Source: Phytoseiulus persimilis
Taxonomy: Eukaryota; Arthropoda; Arachnida; Mesostigmata; Phytoseiidae
Length of the DNA: 64,000 nt
NCBI GenBank assembly: GCA_037576195.1
Contig: CM075103.1
Coordinates: 13,268,001 to 13,332,000 of the forward strand
Direction: 5' to 3'
A model generated the notes under the pieces. The model made no database searches, was not told where the DNA came from, and was given only the letters and a program-made list of their open reading frames with translations. Every line of letters starts with the position of its first letter. The first letter of the stretch is position 1. The translations under genes and the position numbers were made by a program. Positions 24,265-38,567 of the stretch are shown here, piece by piece.

Positions 24265-27200
24265 GGAGAAATCGCCAGAAGCGGCGATAGAGCGGCAATC
24301 AATCACGCATGTGCGTTCTTTTGCTCCGAGGTATTCTTATCGAGTTATGTATGTTGTCCATTTCTCGACGCCTTCTTCCCCGCTCACAGCAGGCCTAAGC
24401 TCGCATGAGCTGATCGCAACAGAGAAGCACAGGTGATCACTCTCTAATGGATTACTGTATTTCAATCTCTCCGTCCGCCGTTTTATCCATCCATTTATCT
24501 GGCCTGCGCGCCCGAGTGAGCAAGCGAGCGTTTCTTCTTCAGAACCTCGATCTCCAGATAGCCACTGACCAAGAGAAAAATGGGAAACTCGCTATGACCG
24601 CAGCAGCTCGGCCGGGCGCAGGACCGGAGCCTCGAGCATCTGAATATCTCTCGTGGCTTCCAGGGAAATTAACCTTCTCACTGAACTCGGCTGCCTTTGT
24701 GTTGGCTCCAGGCGGAAAGAAAACGAATCAATTATCCAAAGCCGAGAAACAGAGATAGGCCGAGATAAAGATAGATGGAAAGAATGGATGGGTGAGCTGC
24801 GGATTTGATTTCGGATCGGACGGAGCGAAAAAGTCGCAGAAATTCGAAGACCTCGGTCGGTTGCCAGAAATATGGGCTTGCGTGAGGACGATGAGCCGCA
24901 CGGCGGGAAACGAGGTTCAAGAAGCCCGCACGACAATCTCGCATCCTCCACCAGGAGTGCACCCCGACAGCTTCGAAACTCGCCGAAAAGTTAGATGCTG
25001 CTTGAAGATTTTGGGCAGTTTTCAGAATTCCAGATGTGTTCCAATCAAAGTCATTTCGGTTACGGTTGATAATCTCGGTCAGCTCTCAGAAGTTCCAAAC
25101 CTCGGCCCTACTCCGAAGACGCCTCACCGGGATCAAGGGAATGAACTAAAACGACGCAGCGCAACGAGGTGGCAGAAGAAAAAACTCGATGAGACAAAAT
25201 AACATAGTTGCCGTTGAAAGTTGTCAATCACGAAGAGAGTTCAACGAATGCGCTCAAATCTCGGGTGACATCTATTCTTCGGGAGTCGTCTCGCCTCAAC
25301 GAACGCTTTCACGAGTGAGCCAGACGTCCAGCCGGCAACAAAGGTTCCCCGAAGACAATGAGCCGACCCAACGGTCAAGTGCGCGGACGTCGCCGATCAA
25401 GACACTCTGAGGATTACGGGAAAAATATGATGCTCGAGTGGATTAGGCCAGGGAATATGTTAAGCGAGAACCCTCGGACCGAATGAAAGGAAGGCCTCGA
25501 AGCGAAGAGACTCGACCAGCGGGGAGCCACCATGCTGCCGCGGATCGGGTTCGGGAAACTCTTTCAACCGAAATTATATTCAGGCTATTACGAACGAAGG
25601 GACGGACGCGCCTGATTCCTGTGGCATCGGACAATTAATTAAACTTGCCCCGACCGGTTGCACAGAAATCAGCTCCGGCTGCGATGATGGTGTTGGATTT
25701 CATCGGTCCTCTCGCCTTCTCGTCGATGAATTCGCGCCAGAATTACTGCAGTGCCGACCGATCCGCAAACCAGATTCAGGAGCAGCGAGCACCCAATAAC
25801 GCTCATGAAACATTTCGACACCATCTTGTCGAGCTTCGCTCTGAGGCAGTATGGTCGCCGTCATCAACCGTCGGACGAGTCGTCTCCCCTCACCTCGTTG
25901 CGGATCATGTTTCTTTTTCTCCCGCAGCCGTAGAGCTTCGATTCGGCAAGGCAACGAAATTGCGGCTACCGCGGCTGCATGGACGAGAGGAGAGAACTCA
26001 ATCTCGTCGAGGGTAGCGGGTCCCCTCAGGAACCGATAAAAACCGATAACACGTCCACGTCGATCGGAACGGTATGTCATAGTTGCTGTCATGCTCGAGG
26101 TCGTTTTCGGCATACTCCCACTCGTGCTCTGCCGTTTCTCCCTTCTCCGTGCCCGTGGAGATTGCGTGATACCCCCAGCTCCAAGGGTAGATCCTCTCAA
26201 TGTCCGGAAGTCGTTATTGGACAAGAAAATCAAACCTCTCCTCCGCCTCAATTGTATCACTCTTTGTGGCGGTTTGGCGGTTCGTATTAGAGTAATTGCT
26301 TTTGTGCACATTCATCAGGTCCTCGGCCTATTTGCGCTCGCTGTCGCCATCTTTGTTTTCAGCCACACTGGAACCTAATCTCCGCGGTCTTTGCTGTTGT
26401 TGACAACTGTGTTGCTGTCGCGGTTTTCCACGGTCCTCTTCAATGTCCCGGCCCTAGTTTCTCCCACTTAGCGCTCTTGTTGATGCCGTTTTTTTTGTTG
26501 ATGTCGGCAAAGTTGTTCGTCCTGTCTTGTCTTTGCGCGCGGATCGAGTTTGAAGGACTTTACAAAATTTCATAGCCAGCAAGCGATCTCGCAGGATGGC
26601 TATTACGCAAATTCGTGCCAGACATGTTGGATGTCTTCTTCCTACAAGGGGGGACTGACAAAAGATCGAGCGACTCCAGCAGCTGATTCGGAATGGCTTT
26701 CAAACGGTCTTCAGTCGGCTGAAAACATTGACGTTGTTCTTATCGTTCTTGATGTCGTAGTGGTGGAGCCGCTCGTCCGCCGCCTGCACTCGTGTTCATT
26801 GCAGGAGGGAAAGCTGTGCGCAACAGTGCAATTCATTGACACTCAATCGATCGACGACTGTCAAGTTAGACAGACCATGCTCGCTCGCAGGTTGTCGTCG
26901 GCGTCGCGGTTGTCATTCCTTGCGAAACCCCGCATTCACTTCTCGGATTGTCGTAATCGAAATTAAATAAAAGTCACAGACACGGGTTTGAGCGTACGCG
27001 ACCTTCGGAATGGTCTTCTTGTTCACGATGCTTTTTCAATTTCCAAAGATTTGAGCTTTGTCGAAGCGACGGTGAACGCTCCACAACAGACAGCGATACC
27101 GGTCGTCTGAGTCGCCATGCCGTTTGGCGGCGAAGCCAACAAAGATTTCTCTCTTCCCGATTGCATTCAGTTCACGTCACATTAGGCGTTGGAAATGGTT

Positions 27201-30200
27201 CATGAGGGTCAACAGAAACTATGCTGGCCCCGCCAGAAACACACAGGACGCAACAACGGGACCTCGGATGTTTAACAACAACCATGGCATGGAGCTCAGG
27301 AACAATGATGGCATCGAAATCAAAACTTGGGGGGACAACAGCATTTTTCGGAGCTCCGACCACAGAAAGATCAATGTCCGCTACCATACCGATAATCACT
27401 TCCCCTCGGAGATTTCCTCCTTTTAAACTGACCAGGGACGAAATCAGAGACAGCCGTTGTACCGACAGAGGGAACAACGAGTCCCCGCGTACGATGGAGG
27501 CAAACGCTAGATTGGAAACAGCAACAGGGGCAACAACGAAGATGACCTCAACAACAATGGAAGTACCTTCGATGGTGAAGAAGGCAACAGAAACCAAGCA
27601 AGGTGCCAGTGACTAAGCCAAAAATTACAGTCATGGGACCACTCTTCGGATATAAGCGAGGCATCCTGAGTGGTTGCTCGAGCTCCATTTCAGATATCTG
27701 CCAAGGGTGACAGGAGGCCGACGCGCCGCACTGAAAGCGAGAACCGAATATACACCGTGCCGTCCTCCATTTGTAGAGAACTTCTCCGAACGAACTAGAA
27801 AGCGACTTCGAACTGCCGTCGCGTGTCGGTGAACGCTTCTCGTCTAAGCAGCACAGTGCGCTGATGGAGAGTGGAGGAAACTGTTCGACATGTGGATATC
27901 AACGGTAGCGAGCTCCAAACTTCCGAAATCGGTCGGTGACTCGACGCCTCCGAAGTAGTTCGCGGGTTGCCGATAGGTTTTTGATTACGAGCTCAGGTCA
28001 GACAATCTTCTCGTCGTAATCAGGACCTCGAGGTTAAGAACCCCGAGAAGACAACAGCGACGCTGGTTCAACTCGACAAACAGCGGGCGTCGCTCCCTAT
28101 TCTGGTAGTAAAGATCATAATCGAATTGGAATCGAATCAAATCTGGTGCCGAACAACCCCACTCATTCCGATGGATCGGGCCGCGAGCGAATCCTGAGAA
28201 ATAAATCGAATAACACACACGATCCGCGTCACCGAACAACCGACACCTTGATCTTGAACTGCGACTCATCCGACTGGAACCAGCGTCTCTGTACTTGAAC
28301 TGCCGACGGCTACTAGTTCTTCTATTTTCGTTTAGTCCATCGCACGCATTTGCTGCAGAAGTTTTATTGCTTGATTGTTCTCTCGCCGCCCTGGCTGTTC
28401 ATTTGCTCGACTCGTTTAGTCCTCGTTCGAACCATCGATCCTTATCGACAGCAACGTCATTCGGGTGAACAGAAGCCGCTCGGGACTCGCGATTCAGAGG
28501 AGCAGGGGAATTTCCAGAGGAGTCTCGATTCCGAGACAAGTTCGCATCAGCACAACGGGTGGCGGGAAGAAACAAGAAAATACTCGGAACCCGCGGAGCA
28601 TCGCTCGAGGCACACCTCGGCCGCCTCACAGTTTTTCGGCGGTGAGCCGAAACTTTCGGAAGGATTTAGGAAGCAGATATGAGTTCACGTGATACGGGAG
28701 ATAAAGAAACAAAGGGTGGCCAATGAACAGGGAGCTGGGAGGGATGGCGGAGATAAGATAGCGGAAACAGACCAGGGTTTCGGAAGAGGCGCCGAGGAGT
28801 GGATTTCGGAAGAAAAAATAACGAGAGAGAGAGAGATGATCCCAGTGTGCGTGAGGGCAGAGGCAACTAAGAAACTCGGATTCTGGAGAATTGAACGATA
28901 GGTGTGGGTTACCAAGCTGGCGGTGATGACCGGGATAGACCTGGAAGAGCCAGCGCGCACTTCAAGTAGGCGTCGGCGCTTTTCCCCACATTTCTGCGGC
29001 TCGCTGAGATGAAGAGGGCACTGAGCAAAGACAACCGAAATTGCGGTTGATCCGCCAGCTCCCCCGCATCAGATGGACCGCTGTTCGAAGCTTTCGTGCA
29101 TGCCGGTCGGTCCGTCGGCTAACCGACTTGCGGCTGGCGCTCCGACTGCGGGAGTATCCACGATTGAAGGGGCGTATGTGCGGGAACACCATTCAGACTC
29201 ACCGACCGACCGATTGACGAACGGCAAGTCGAGCCGACCGACCAGCGAACGAGTCCGCGATGACGAGCAGGGAGAGGAGATGATGATGGTCCACGTCAAA
29301 GATTGAGCGACACGTCTTAAGCGAATTAAGTGGAATGATGAGACTCACTCACTCTATCTATCTTTCAATCCGTCCCGCAGCCGGTGTCGGTTTGGCAGCG
29401 AGGCAGCCAGCCGTGGCTTTTCGACTAGCGGTCGATCCTCGACGCGCCGAAGCTGCTAACGGCATCCTGCATTCACTGTCAATTCTGTCCGGGGCCTTTA
29501 AGATGACATCGTGCCTATGTCTTCCTCCGGGATGCCTCTCCGCCTCAACCACGGCTTCAATCGATGGTCTTTCCGGGAGCGAGTATGAGTTTCTCGTTGT
29601 TTCGCTCCAGAACGAGTGAAGCCATCGGAGTCGCGGCGATTGGTCGTTTTGACGACACTGTCAAATATTTCGTGACGACTTCGAGCCTCGATTTCTGCGA
29701 CGAAAACGCCGACAGCCGCGACGGAAGCTGCCATGACGCGGCAACAACAGCAGCCGCAGCTTCAATGACAAGAAAACAACAGCATCAGCGCAGACGCGTC
29801 GGCTTGTAGAGCAAAAGCGTCGTCGGCGGCTGAAATTCCACGCAAGCAGGAAGCTCCAGGTCTAGATCTCACGCGTTCGCGTTTGGGCATTCCCTCCTCG
29901 CGTACCAAGAGGTTCCGAGAGAACGCGGTGTCACAATCCTCCCTAGTGAGTCTCATCTCCTTTTTGAGGAAATCGTCGAATTTCCTCGCGTTGCGCGAGT
30001 TTCCGCGGAAATTCTCAGTTGTGGCGCACAGGCAGTGATGGACTCGCGGACTGATGGATTTTTCTCGGCTTGGATACTTTCCAAATCGTCACGGATTTCG
30101 CGCGCTCGATGCGTTCCGTTAGACTTGAATCCTCTAACAACGCGCGAGGATTTCTACGGGTTCTGCCGATAGTGCCGTGCGCCGTACTGTACTGTAAACT

Positions 30201-32163
30201 ACTTCCTTTCTTTGGACCAATGCGGAAAATCGCACGCTCCGCAAAGAATCCAGTGAGCTCCATTTCGTCCATTCATCTATCCATCCGCTTGTCCCTTCCG
30301 TTTCCCGTGGGAACGGAAAAAGTGCCTTTCGGTGCGACTTCAGATGGTCGAACTATCCGTCAAAACCCCACTGGCGGCATTTCATTGTGTAGTGATTGAT
30401 CACTCACGGAATACATTTCCATCGCTTGAGACAACAACGAAAAAAGAATTACTCCGCTCTCCGACGTTTAATCTTAACGCCAGTGAGAAATCTCACCGGT
30501 GACGGCTCCCCTGCGTTTCCTTTTCCTCGATCAGGTATCCGGTGTCCGAATTTCGGACGACGTCACGTACTGAGCGGAGCGATTTTCGCTTTGATGAGAC
30601 GTCGAAAACGCGACTCATCGGAACGAAGTTCGTGTTCTGCGGGGAACTTCTTGTTCCTGGAGCGAGCGTTCGCGTGTGCATCCAGCGCTTCGTCCAGAGA
30701 CGAAGATGAACGAGAGCGATGCAGAATATTCAGCGACTCGAATGGCTCAGGTCCGAACGTCAGAAACGAGTCTGAAAGTGGATGCAGTCGATCCGGATTC
30801 GAGCTGGAGATCAACTTCCGGAGAGACGCCGTCAGAAAGCTTCTCGATCGTCGACCTTGAGGAACTGGACTCCGTTCCCAGTTATTCGTCCCGTTGAACG
30901 CTCCGTCGGGCTGAGAGGACGGAACCCCGAACGGCCATTTGTCAAAGCAAGGCCGGTGGTCAGCATGGGAGACAACAAGCGCCTGATTTATCGCGTATCG
31001 CCCACATGGAGCGACATGTGAAATAATAAAAAAGCCTCCCCGTACGAGCGAGTGTTGACCCCGAGCGAGTCGGGTCGGAAGATCGAATGAAATGCTTTTC
31101 ATTTTGAAGTGGGCGATTGACACTGTTCCGCCGGTGGGGAGAGTCTTGCAGCTGGACCGCGAGCTTCGGGTATCACCGGCACAACGGACAGCGCACACTG
31201 GACCGAACGCACCTTGAATCCTGGTTTAGCTTAAAGATGGAACGCACAGCATAATTATCTTCTGGAAACCAGAGCAAGCTCCGTCGGAAATGCTAGCCCG
31301 GATCGTTGCGCATCTCGCCATATTTTCTTACCGGCGGCTTTTTGCCGACCGGCCAAGCATGAGCAACAGCGACCCAGTCAAGTCAGCTGTTCAGCCGGGA
31401 AGACCCGGGAATAGGAACAAAAAACTAAACGCCGCAAAAACTGGAGGCGATAGAACGTTTTTTTTCGATCCAAAACCGACGTTTGGTTCCAAGATTCTGG
31501 GCCTAATGGCGCTGAGAATTTGTCGGAATCCATATTTTCGCACCCGGGGTCATTCCTGAATTTGAGGAATCCTTCGCGCCTCGGATGATTCACCTTTCGC
31601 GTGTCTGGCGGTGCCGAGGACAATCTCCCGTGCAGGATCGCGGGAGATGGAACCAGCTCGTCGTCAAGACTTGAAATGACGATCGAATGCGGATATCGAT
31701 GTGAGATGGGGTCGCAATGACTCCCATCAAGCAGGTACAACGTCGAGACCTGATGAGTAGCTGCCGTTATACCGCTGATAGCTCGTGCAGCTTTGTTATC
31801 TCTCTCCCGGTTCGTTTATCGCGTATCTCCAGCCAAAGTAAACCAGCTCGGAGGTTTGATGTGGTCATGACTCGGCCATACGATACTCGTGGGGTGATGA
31901 GATGATTCATTCGCGCCAGGATGTTTGATGCCTTCCTCATCAACACTTAGAGCGGCTGAGCGTCACAGAACGGACTCATGGGCGCGCTCCATTTCTTATT
32001 CACTTTTTCCGTTCAGTACAGCGAGTCTTCATCGAGAGGTCCCTACCCGGCCCGTCGGATCCGATTGGTCGCGGAAATGGGCTTCCCAGTTTCAACTGAA
32101 CGGTGACTGAGCGGTGGGCGTTGTCCGCGCCACGAGTGCGGGCCTGTGTGGTCTTTGTTGGAA

Positions 32164-32183
32164 TCTCTCTCTCTCTCTCTCTC
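32164..32183. repeat. (TC)10 dinucleotide repeat
   Basis: Ten uninterrupted TC units on the plus strand. Confidence 0.9.
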
Positions 32184-35100
32184 GGTAAACAGGCCGCAGA
32201 TCTTCTTTGAACCCTTGAGCCTCATTCATCAGCCTGCTTCAGATTCACTCCATCCACTCGATAACGAGCTTCATCGCAATAAACGTTTGTATATCATCGC
32301 GTCTCCCGAGCAGCTCTCGGCGACTGCGACGGCATCGTTAATCAGATTATGATGGAAACGAAACTCGTCATCATAATCATCATCATCATGAGAATCAATA
32401 ACTTTAATTGGATCGGAGTCGATCAGGTGGGTCTTCAATCAAACGATTGTCCTCGGCGATTCTGAGGCATCCCCGGTCTGGACACTGCGGCTCCGCACTA
32501 TTTCCCCAAACGAATCGAATGTGAATCGAGGGTTCGGGAGATTTTCGGTTCGGGGTTTACGGTCGGGCAATGGACTGGAGGCGATTCACCTACAAGGAAC
32601 CGCTCCAGCTCCGCTGTCTTGATGATCGTGTTCGTTCATGATTCAATTTTTCACACGCTGTCCCGAGGCCCCTATCCTCGAATCGGAGGCGTTTTCGCTG
32701 TGCACCCATAGCTGCTGACGTCTGCATGCAGCGCTGGAAACACGAGTTTCTCAGAATGAAACAGCGTGAAAATTGTTGGAACAAAGATCTTGACCCCCGT
32801 CCTTAAGAGCTGAGGCAGAAGTGAGATTCCGCGATGGGAATGAACGGGTTCCCTAAGTTCTTTCGCGAAATTGTAGCGAGCGGGGAAGCGAGGCTATTAA
32901 GCCGAGTTTCTTTCTCGTCTTCTCGCCGGACCGCGCTCCGATTAACAATAATAATTAGAAAGGAGACGAACCACCAAATGAAGGTCAGAACGCTCTGACG
33001 GTGTGTGCATGGGAGTGCTCCACCTCACCGTAATAAGGTCCGTGAGTAATTGTTGGCGACGACCGTCTCGGGCGGTGTAAGTTACACACTCGGACCGCAC
33101 AACAAGGGAATAATTTCACGGTATCAGACGAAGAGGTTCTCAAATCTCTCGACCATTCCGGCTGGATCTTTAGGTGAACGGATGAGATTCCAAACCAGAG
33201 AACGAGTGAGCACACCGGGTCTTTGACACGGTCGTGATGGCTGATCGAGCCTGAATGGATGCCAATGATTGACACCGGTGCCAATGGAAGCTCAGTGAGT
33301 CGGTCCAGCCATCGAAGTTTGATTGACGCCAGCGAATAACTCCCTCCATTGACTTCATCGGGTTCATTCAACAGTCGGAATGAGGGACCAGGACCTCATT
33401 ATGACCAATAATTCAGACCAAAGGCTTGCCCAAACTCCCGTTAGGGGGAAGCAGGGCTAAATTGACTCGGGCTCCGTTCGTTGTTTCTCCTTTGGTGCCG
33501 AAACTCAAGAAGATGGTGCGACGCTCCGATTCTTGACTTCGCTTTCCTTCCAGAGCTTTCGGAATTCATACTAAGATGATTACTATGACAAACGATCCTT
33601 CAGCTGGAATTGTACTTTCAGTTGCACAGCTCACGGGAATCGAACTGAACGAATGACAACCGTCGAACGGTATTGACAGAATTTTCTTATCGCTGAACAA
33701 TTATCTTCCTTCGCGATGTTAAACTTGAATCGATTCGGTCTTCCTTCTCGATCCGGCTTTCTGTCGGAAGGCTCCTACAATCAGCAATCGATTCAGATTC
33801 AGAAACAGATTCCAGAGTACCGATTGTGTATTGCGGATTCTCGTCCTGGGGCCTTGGATATCTTTCATCCGCTCCTTGTGGCGAACAAACGGATCGCTGT
33901 AACCGTTCTCGTCATCCGATCCGTATCCCGAACGTCGAAGCCCAATAGAATCAACGGATTCGGGGCAGAACTGGGCGCCGACCTGGAGCAAACACTGTCA
34001 AGAAGAGGTACCGCAGTTAATGACGTATTTACGGCCGTTGGCGGTGTCTGTACATAGTTATTGTTCGGAAGACAGCGAATGACCAGATCGACGAAAATTC
34101 GACGAAACGTATTCATGCAAATAAGGAGCAGTAGATGAAATATACCCAGCCGCCCATGTTTATTATTATCCCCGAGTCGCTAACGGCTCGCCACGCCGCG
34201 AGAAACGAACGGCTCATTATGCTCCGAAATGATTATCTATTGTAGCGTCGCTGTAGCCGCGCGAGACAACGCGCTCGTTGATAAGCCCGGCTGGATTGGT
34301 CTCGTTGATTGGAACGTCTTCTTGTTCCTTTCTTTCGTTCACGCACTGACAACACTTTTGCATTGTCCTGCTCGGTCTGCCTGTCCACCCGATCCGTCTC
34401 CGTCCCGATCCCATCAATCGCCTCGTTCATTCAGTAAGCCGACCATCCGAGTATCCGCTTAAGGAAATGTACACACCGCATACCTGCTCGGGGGGAAGGA
34501 CCCCCGATTTCTCAACATTCGGGAGAGAAATAGAAGAGAACAGCGTTTCAGGAAATCTCCCGCCTGTCCATTCCCGCGCCCGTTCCCCCTCGTCGTGGAG
34601 CTCGCGATCAAACCCCGTCGGAGACCGTTTCCCTGTGTTCCCGTGATGGACTGATGGGCATACAAGAACCCCGTGAATCACTCTGCGGAGCGCCCTTCGA
34701 GCGGACAACCAGATGGATTCGTGTATAAATCCTGAACCAAACTCGCTTCGACGACGGTTCAAGGGGTTATAGTGGCTAACGGCCATCGACGTCATCAACC
34801 CACGGGATGAGAAATTGAAAGACCGTTTCTGAATTAATCACCACAGCCGATCGCGGAGAAATCGCCGATCGCGTCGAACGATTTGGCTCGGATTTTATTT
34901 GACAGCGATTAAAACCTTACATAGATCTATATCTGGAACGTTCTCTTGCCGGATCGTATTTCCGGGCATGCACTCGGGCACGGAAATCCAACACATAGCA
35001 TCCTTCAGAGCATGTATCGTGCATGCTGGACGCAATACGGCAAGGCCGACTCGCCGCTTGGCAGCATCGTTAACCGCAATTCGCCGTATAGTAGTATACT

Positions 35101-36489
35101 TGTCCGAAACTAATGAACAAGGCGTAATCTGACATTCTGGATGGAGATAAATGATCGTCATTCGACCGAAAGCTGTTTGTGACAATTTACTCAGTCAGTC
35201 AGACATCCAGAGACGAAGGAGGAGGAGTTGAAGTGCGAGGATAAGGAGGCCTTCGAGGGCTTTGGAGTGGGCGATTTCTCACGGCAAAAGTCGCAGATAA
35301 CGTCGTTATTTGCGTCGTTTTATTTTTCTCTCTTCTTTTCGTTTGACGATAGCGTCCTGCGCATGGACGTCGGCGCTCACACGGCCCTGCACTCTTTCAG
35401 TCACTACCCGGTTACGTGGAGGCTTACGTTCCGAGTTTTACGGTTTTCCCGCTTTCGCGCTATCTCTACAAAGTTCAAACAACGGGGCACGGGTGCTGCG
35501 GCCAGTCGCGCCCACCGTAGCGTTCGGTCTGAGCTATAATGCATTATCAAGGATAAAGCCAAGATGAAGAAGACACCTAGACCAACAGAAGAAACATCAA
35601 ATTGAAGATAAGATAATTTGAGAGGAAAACGCAGTCTGGACTCGGACACATGATGAACGAAAAAAACAGGCCTACGTGCCACATCCAGGGGAACAGCCTT
35701 CGAAATTACGAGCAGAGACTTCATGTACGAAGAAGCAGCGGCGTCGGAGAACCTTCCTTGATTATGCCTCTCAGCGGAGGGGGAAGGTTTTCGAGTTCTC
35801 ATGATTACTTATCGCGGGCCGCGGCGTAATTTCTGCGGGTTCTGGAGCTCAGTCATTGGCGCAGCGGAGCGATCACGACACGCGTCTCGTGCGAGATACG
35901 ACACTGCAGCCCTCGGGGAGATCAAAACGAGCATGCCGCAAAAAAAGGACGACAGCATCGCTCGGAAGCCGTGATATATGGATGATGAATTTGTGTTTTA
36001 ATCATCTTGGGATGATGTCTTTCGCGTAAATTCGAATTGCTCTCAGGTTTTTATTATATGTTGAAAAACGCATGCTTCAGGACGTGGACAACGGAGCTTG
36101 ATGAGAGATGCGAGGATGGCCGCGGGAGGTTGGCCTCCGCCATCCTGGAGCGCTCTTTGTTTGGGGTTTAGAAGCTGAACCCGCGACATTCGGTCTCGAG
36201 AGCCGGTCGAAGGAGCTCAAACCAACGCACGCATGATAGAGGGACCTCATCTGGCGAAGCGAGACTCGGCAGATGGGTCTCGCTGACGGGCGGCATGCTA
36301 TTCGTTTGGGTTAAAACAAAACGCCATGGCTTTGTCGTCACGTCTAAGACACCGTGCCGTCATTAAGTTTACGTGGTCACGCGTCAGCGCTCGCCGCACC
36401 CAGCTGGAGACCCTTGGGGCCCCTTGGTCCGGACTCGACGACGCGCTGGGTATTGTTGCAGCTCTGTGTAAGGCAGTGGTGTTGCTAGT

Positions 36490-36503
36490 GATGATGATGA
36501 TGA
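36490..36503. repeat. (ATG)n trinucleotide repeat
   Basis: Four ATG units in a row, with partial flanking copies. Confidence 0.8.
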
Positions 36504-37179
36504 TCCACCAACTTCATATGAATATGAATCGCTCTCTTTTAATTGGACCTCATGATTTATGCAGCGGCCCATTTTATATAAAACAAACGAAGAATCGAGG
36601 ACCTAATATATGTACATACAAGCTCGACAACAGACCGCATTGTTCGAACTGCGACCGCTCATTTAACGGAGTTGCGGTGCTTTTTTTCCGCCCCCACTCA
36701 TTGAGTCAGATGTGAATAAGCAGATCGCGCACGATAGGCTTGAGCTCATCTCACACAAACTCATGGATTCGGGCCAAAGCTTCAAGTTTTCCTGCTCTCC
36801 TCGACCCGCTTTCGCTCTCAAGCTTCGCGAATGCCAAGGTTCTTCGTTCGTTGAAACTGTCCTGCTGATTCCGGCGAGGTCTTGGAGTGGAGGCTGAGGT
36901 TTCCACTATCCAAGACCTGAATCGCATCTTTCCTGGAATTCGCAGCCAAGATCCCAGTCTCCGCTGCGAGTCGAACAGGCCGCGACCTTTTGACTGGTCT
37001 CGAAGGATTCAACCGTTGAGCGGACGAGCGAAACGGCGAGCCGTTTCGAGGCTTCCGCGTGAGAAGTAACGGAAATTCGTCAGAAATTTCCGTAGATCAC
37101 CCACTGCACGTGGGATCCTGTCGATCGGGGAGACAGTCCGTCGATCCATGTAACGGCACTCAGAAGAACTGATTTGTTA

Positions 37180-37644
37180 TGGCTGGTTTTTCGCCGGTAT
37201 TTTTCTTTCGCGAAGGTAGACTGACAGTTGGCAATTTTGATCCCGAGTCGGATTTGGACCCCCGCAAGTGTGCGCCCACTTTCTTGGATTCCCGCGATCG
37301 CCACAGCCGAAATCAAGACGAAGCGCGTTGAAGGGTACACGGCTCCAAATCAGGCGTACATCCACGTAAGCTTCATCGGAACGATATCGAATGAGGACCG
37401 TGAGAGCCGAATTCAGGAAACCGATTGGTCGAGGTCGATTTCGCAACTGCTCATACGTCGAGTATTTCGTTCCACTTTTTCCATCGGGTCCTCGATTGCC
37501 TTCTCCGGCGACTCTTTCATCTCCTTCTCCCCCCTCGCGGACTGGTTCTCCGAATTTCTCTGATATCTCTTCGTACATGAAACCCTTCCTCGCTGGAATC
37601 GCTTTGACAGACTGTTGGATAGGTGCTCGGTTCCCGGGTAGGAC
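37180..37644 (-). CDS. Candidate exon, minus strand, Tyr/Glu-rich tail-like peptide
   Basis: The minus-strand acceptor CACCGTTGTCAG precedes position 37644, and the frame is then open for about 155 codons. The first two thirds look protein-like: SVKAIPARKGFMYEEISEKF, a Gly/Glu-rich hydrophilic patch, then SGTKYSTYEQLRNRPRP. No clear donor was found, so the real end may be anywhere after about 37.4 kb. Plus-strand frames across the same bases are also open. The YxxI/YxxL-like tyrosines suggest a cytoplasmic segment, which is speculation. Confidence 0.25.
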
Positions 37645-37754
37645 CTGACAACGGTGCGACGGAATTTTGATCGATATGGAAACGGTCGGAAAGACGAGCG
37701 GACGACCGAACGGACGGGCGGGCGGTCGACCGTACAAGACTGCCAAAGACAACA

Positions 37755-38567
37755 TTGTCTCAGGCTGAAAATTCTATTATACGCACAAGTGTGGGCGGTC
37801 GGGATTTGGACGCCCTGACGAAGAGCCTACGATTTGTGAAAGAGTTCGTGAGTCACCGAACCCCTTATCTTCTTTTGAGCGGTCATCGGGACATCAAGCA
37901 CTGCCAGAAACGGCGACAACGGCATTTGACCAACGCGTCGCTCCTCCGCGATGATTGGCAGTTTTTACCCTCCTCCCAGTTCTTCCAATTTCTCGAAAAC
38001 TTCATCTCTCGAGCTTCAGCTTGGAGAAGACGGGGGTCCGGTTGCTCGCAGCATCCGACCGAAGACGTTCGGGGTTTCGCTGTATTTCGAAATCCTAGAT
38101 GGGGAACCCGGGCCCTCCGAACTTTGTTGTCGAAATGCCTCGAGCAGGCGTCATCGCTGAACGGTGGGCAGGGTCGATCGCTTTTGCAGTGTTGTGTTGG
38201 ACCAACGGAGAAGTTTGCTTTGCCCAGGTTTCGATTCGGGACCACCAAGTGTCGGGGCAGCAAGAGCTCTTGTAGTTCAAGCAGATCTTCCAGCTGCGCT
38301 ACGGAACAAATGGGGCCGCACCTATCAGTCAGTTCGGCGTTCATCAAACCGAGTAACTTCTTGCGTGAGCTTGTGTGCCTATTGGAAGTCCAGACAGCAC
38401 ACCGCCATCGAATGCAATCTGTGTTCCTTCGACAAACGTATGCACGTTTGCATAAGATCGAGCTAATGACCGAAATATCCAATTGGCACTTGCGGGCTCA
38501 GCGGTCTCCGACGACGGGAAGATTGCGTCCCGTCACGACAGAATTCTCATCGAAGATGCACCGCTGA
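37755..38567 (+). other. 270-codon open frame, probably non-coding
   Basis: This is a long plus-strand frame from ATG to stop, overlapped by a 199-codon minus-strand frame. Codons look unselected and neither translation shows a domain, signal peptide or membrane segment that I recognise. Its length alone is somewhat unusual at this G+C content, so it is recorded, but I do not call it a gene. Confidence 0.2.

Larger units (their letters stand above)
24265..37179. other. Gene-poor stretch; only weak exon candidates and simple repeats
   Basis: Three minus-strand segments have both a fair acceptor and donor and one open frame: 25894-25974 (peptide with EALRLREKKKHDPQR), 30497-30588 (with VRDVVRNSDTGYLIEEKETQ) and 35428-35528 (with LNFVEIARKRENRKTRN). 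Their phases do not chain with each other or with the 20733-20863 exon, so none is assigned to a gene. 26.3-27.6 kb is rich in CAAC/GTTG words. A (TC)10 run is at 32164-32183 and an ATG-repeat at 36490-36503. Confidence 0.3.

Noticed and set aside
30563..31198. 211-codon minus-strand frame overlapping a 154-codon plus-strand frame
   Set aside because: Both are open over the same bases with no sign of which, if either, is real.
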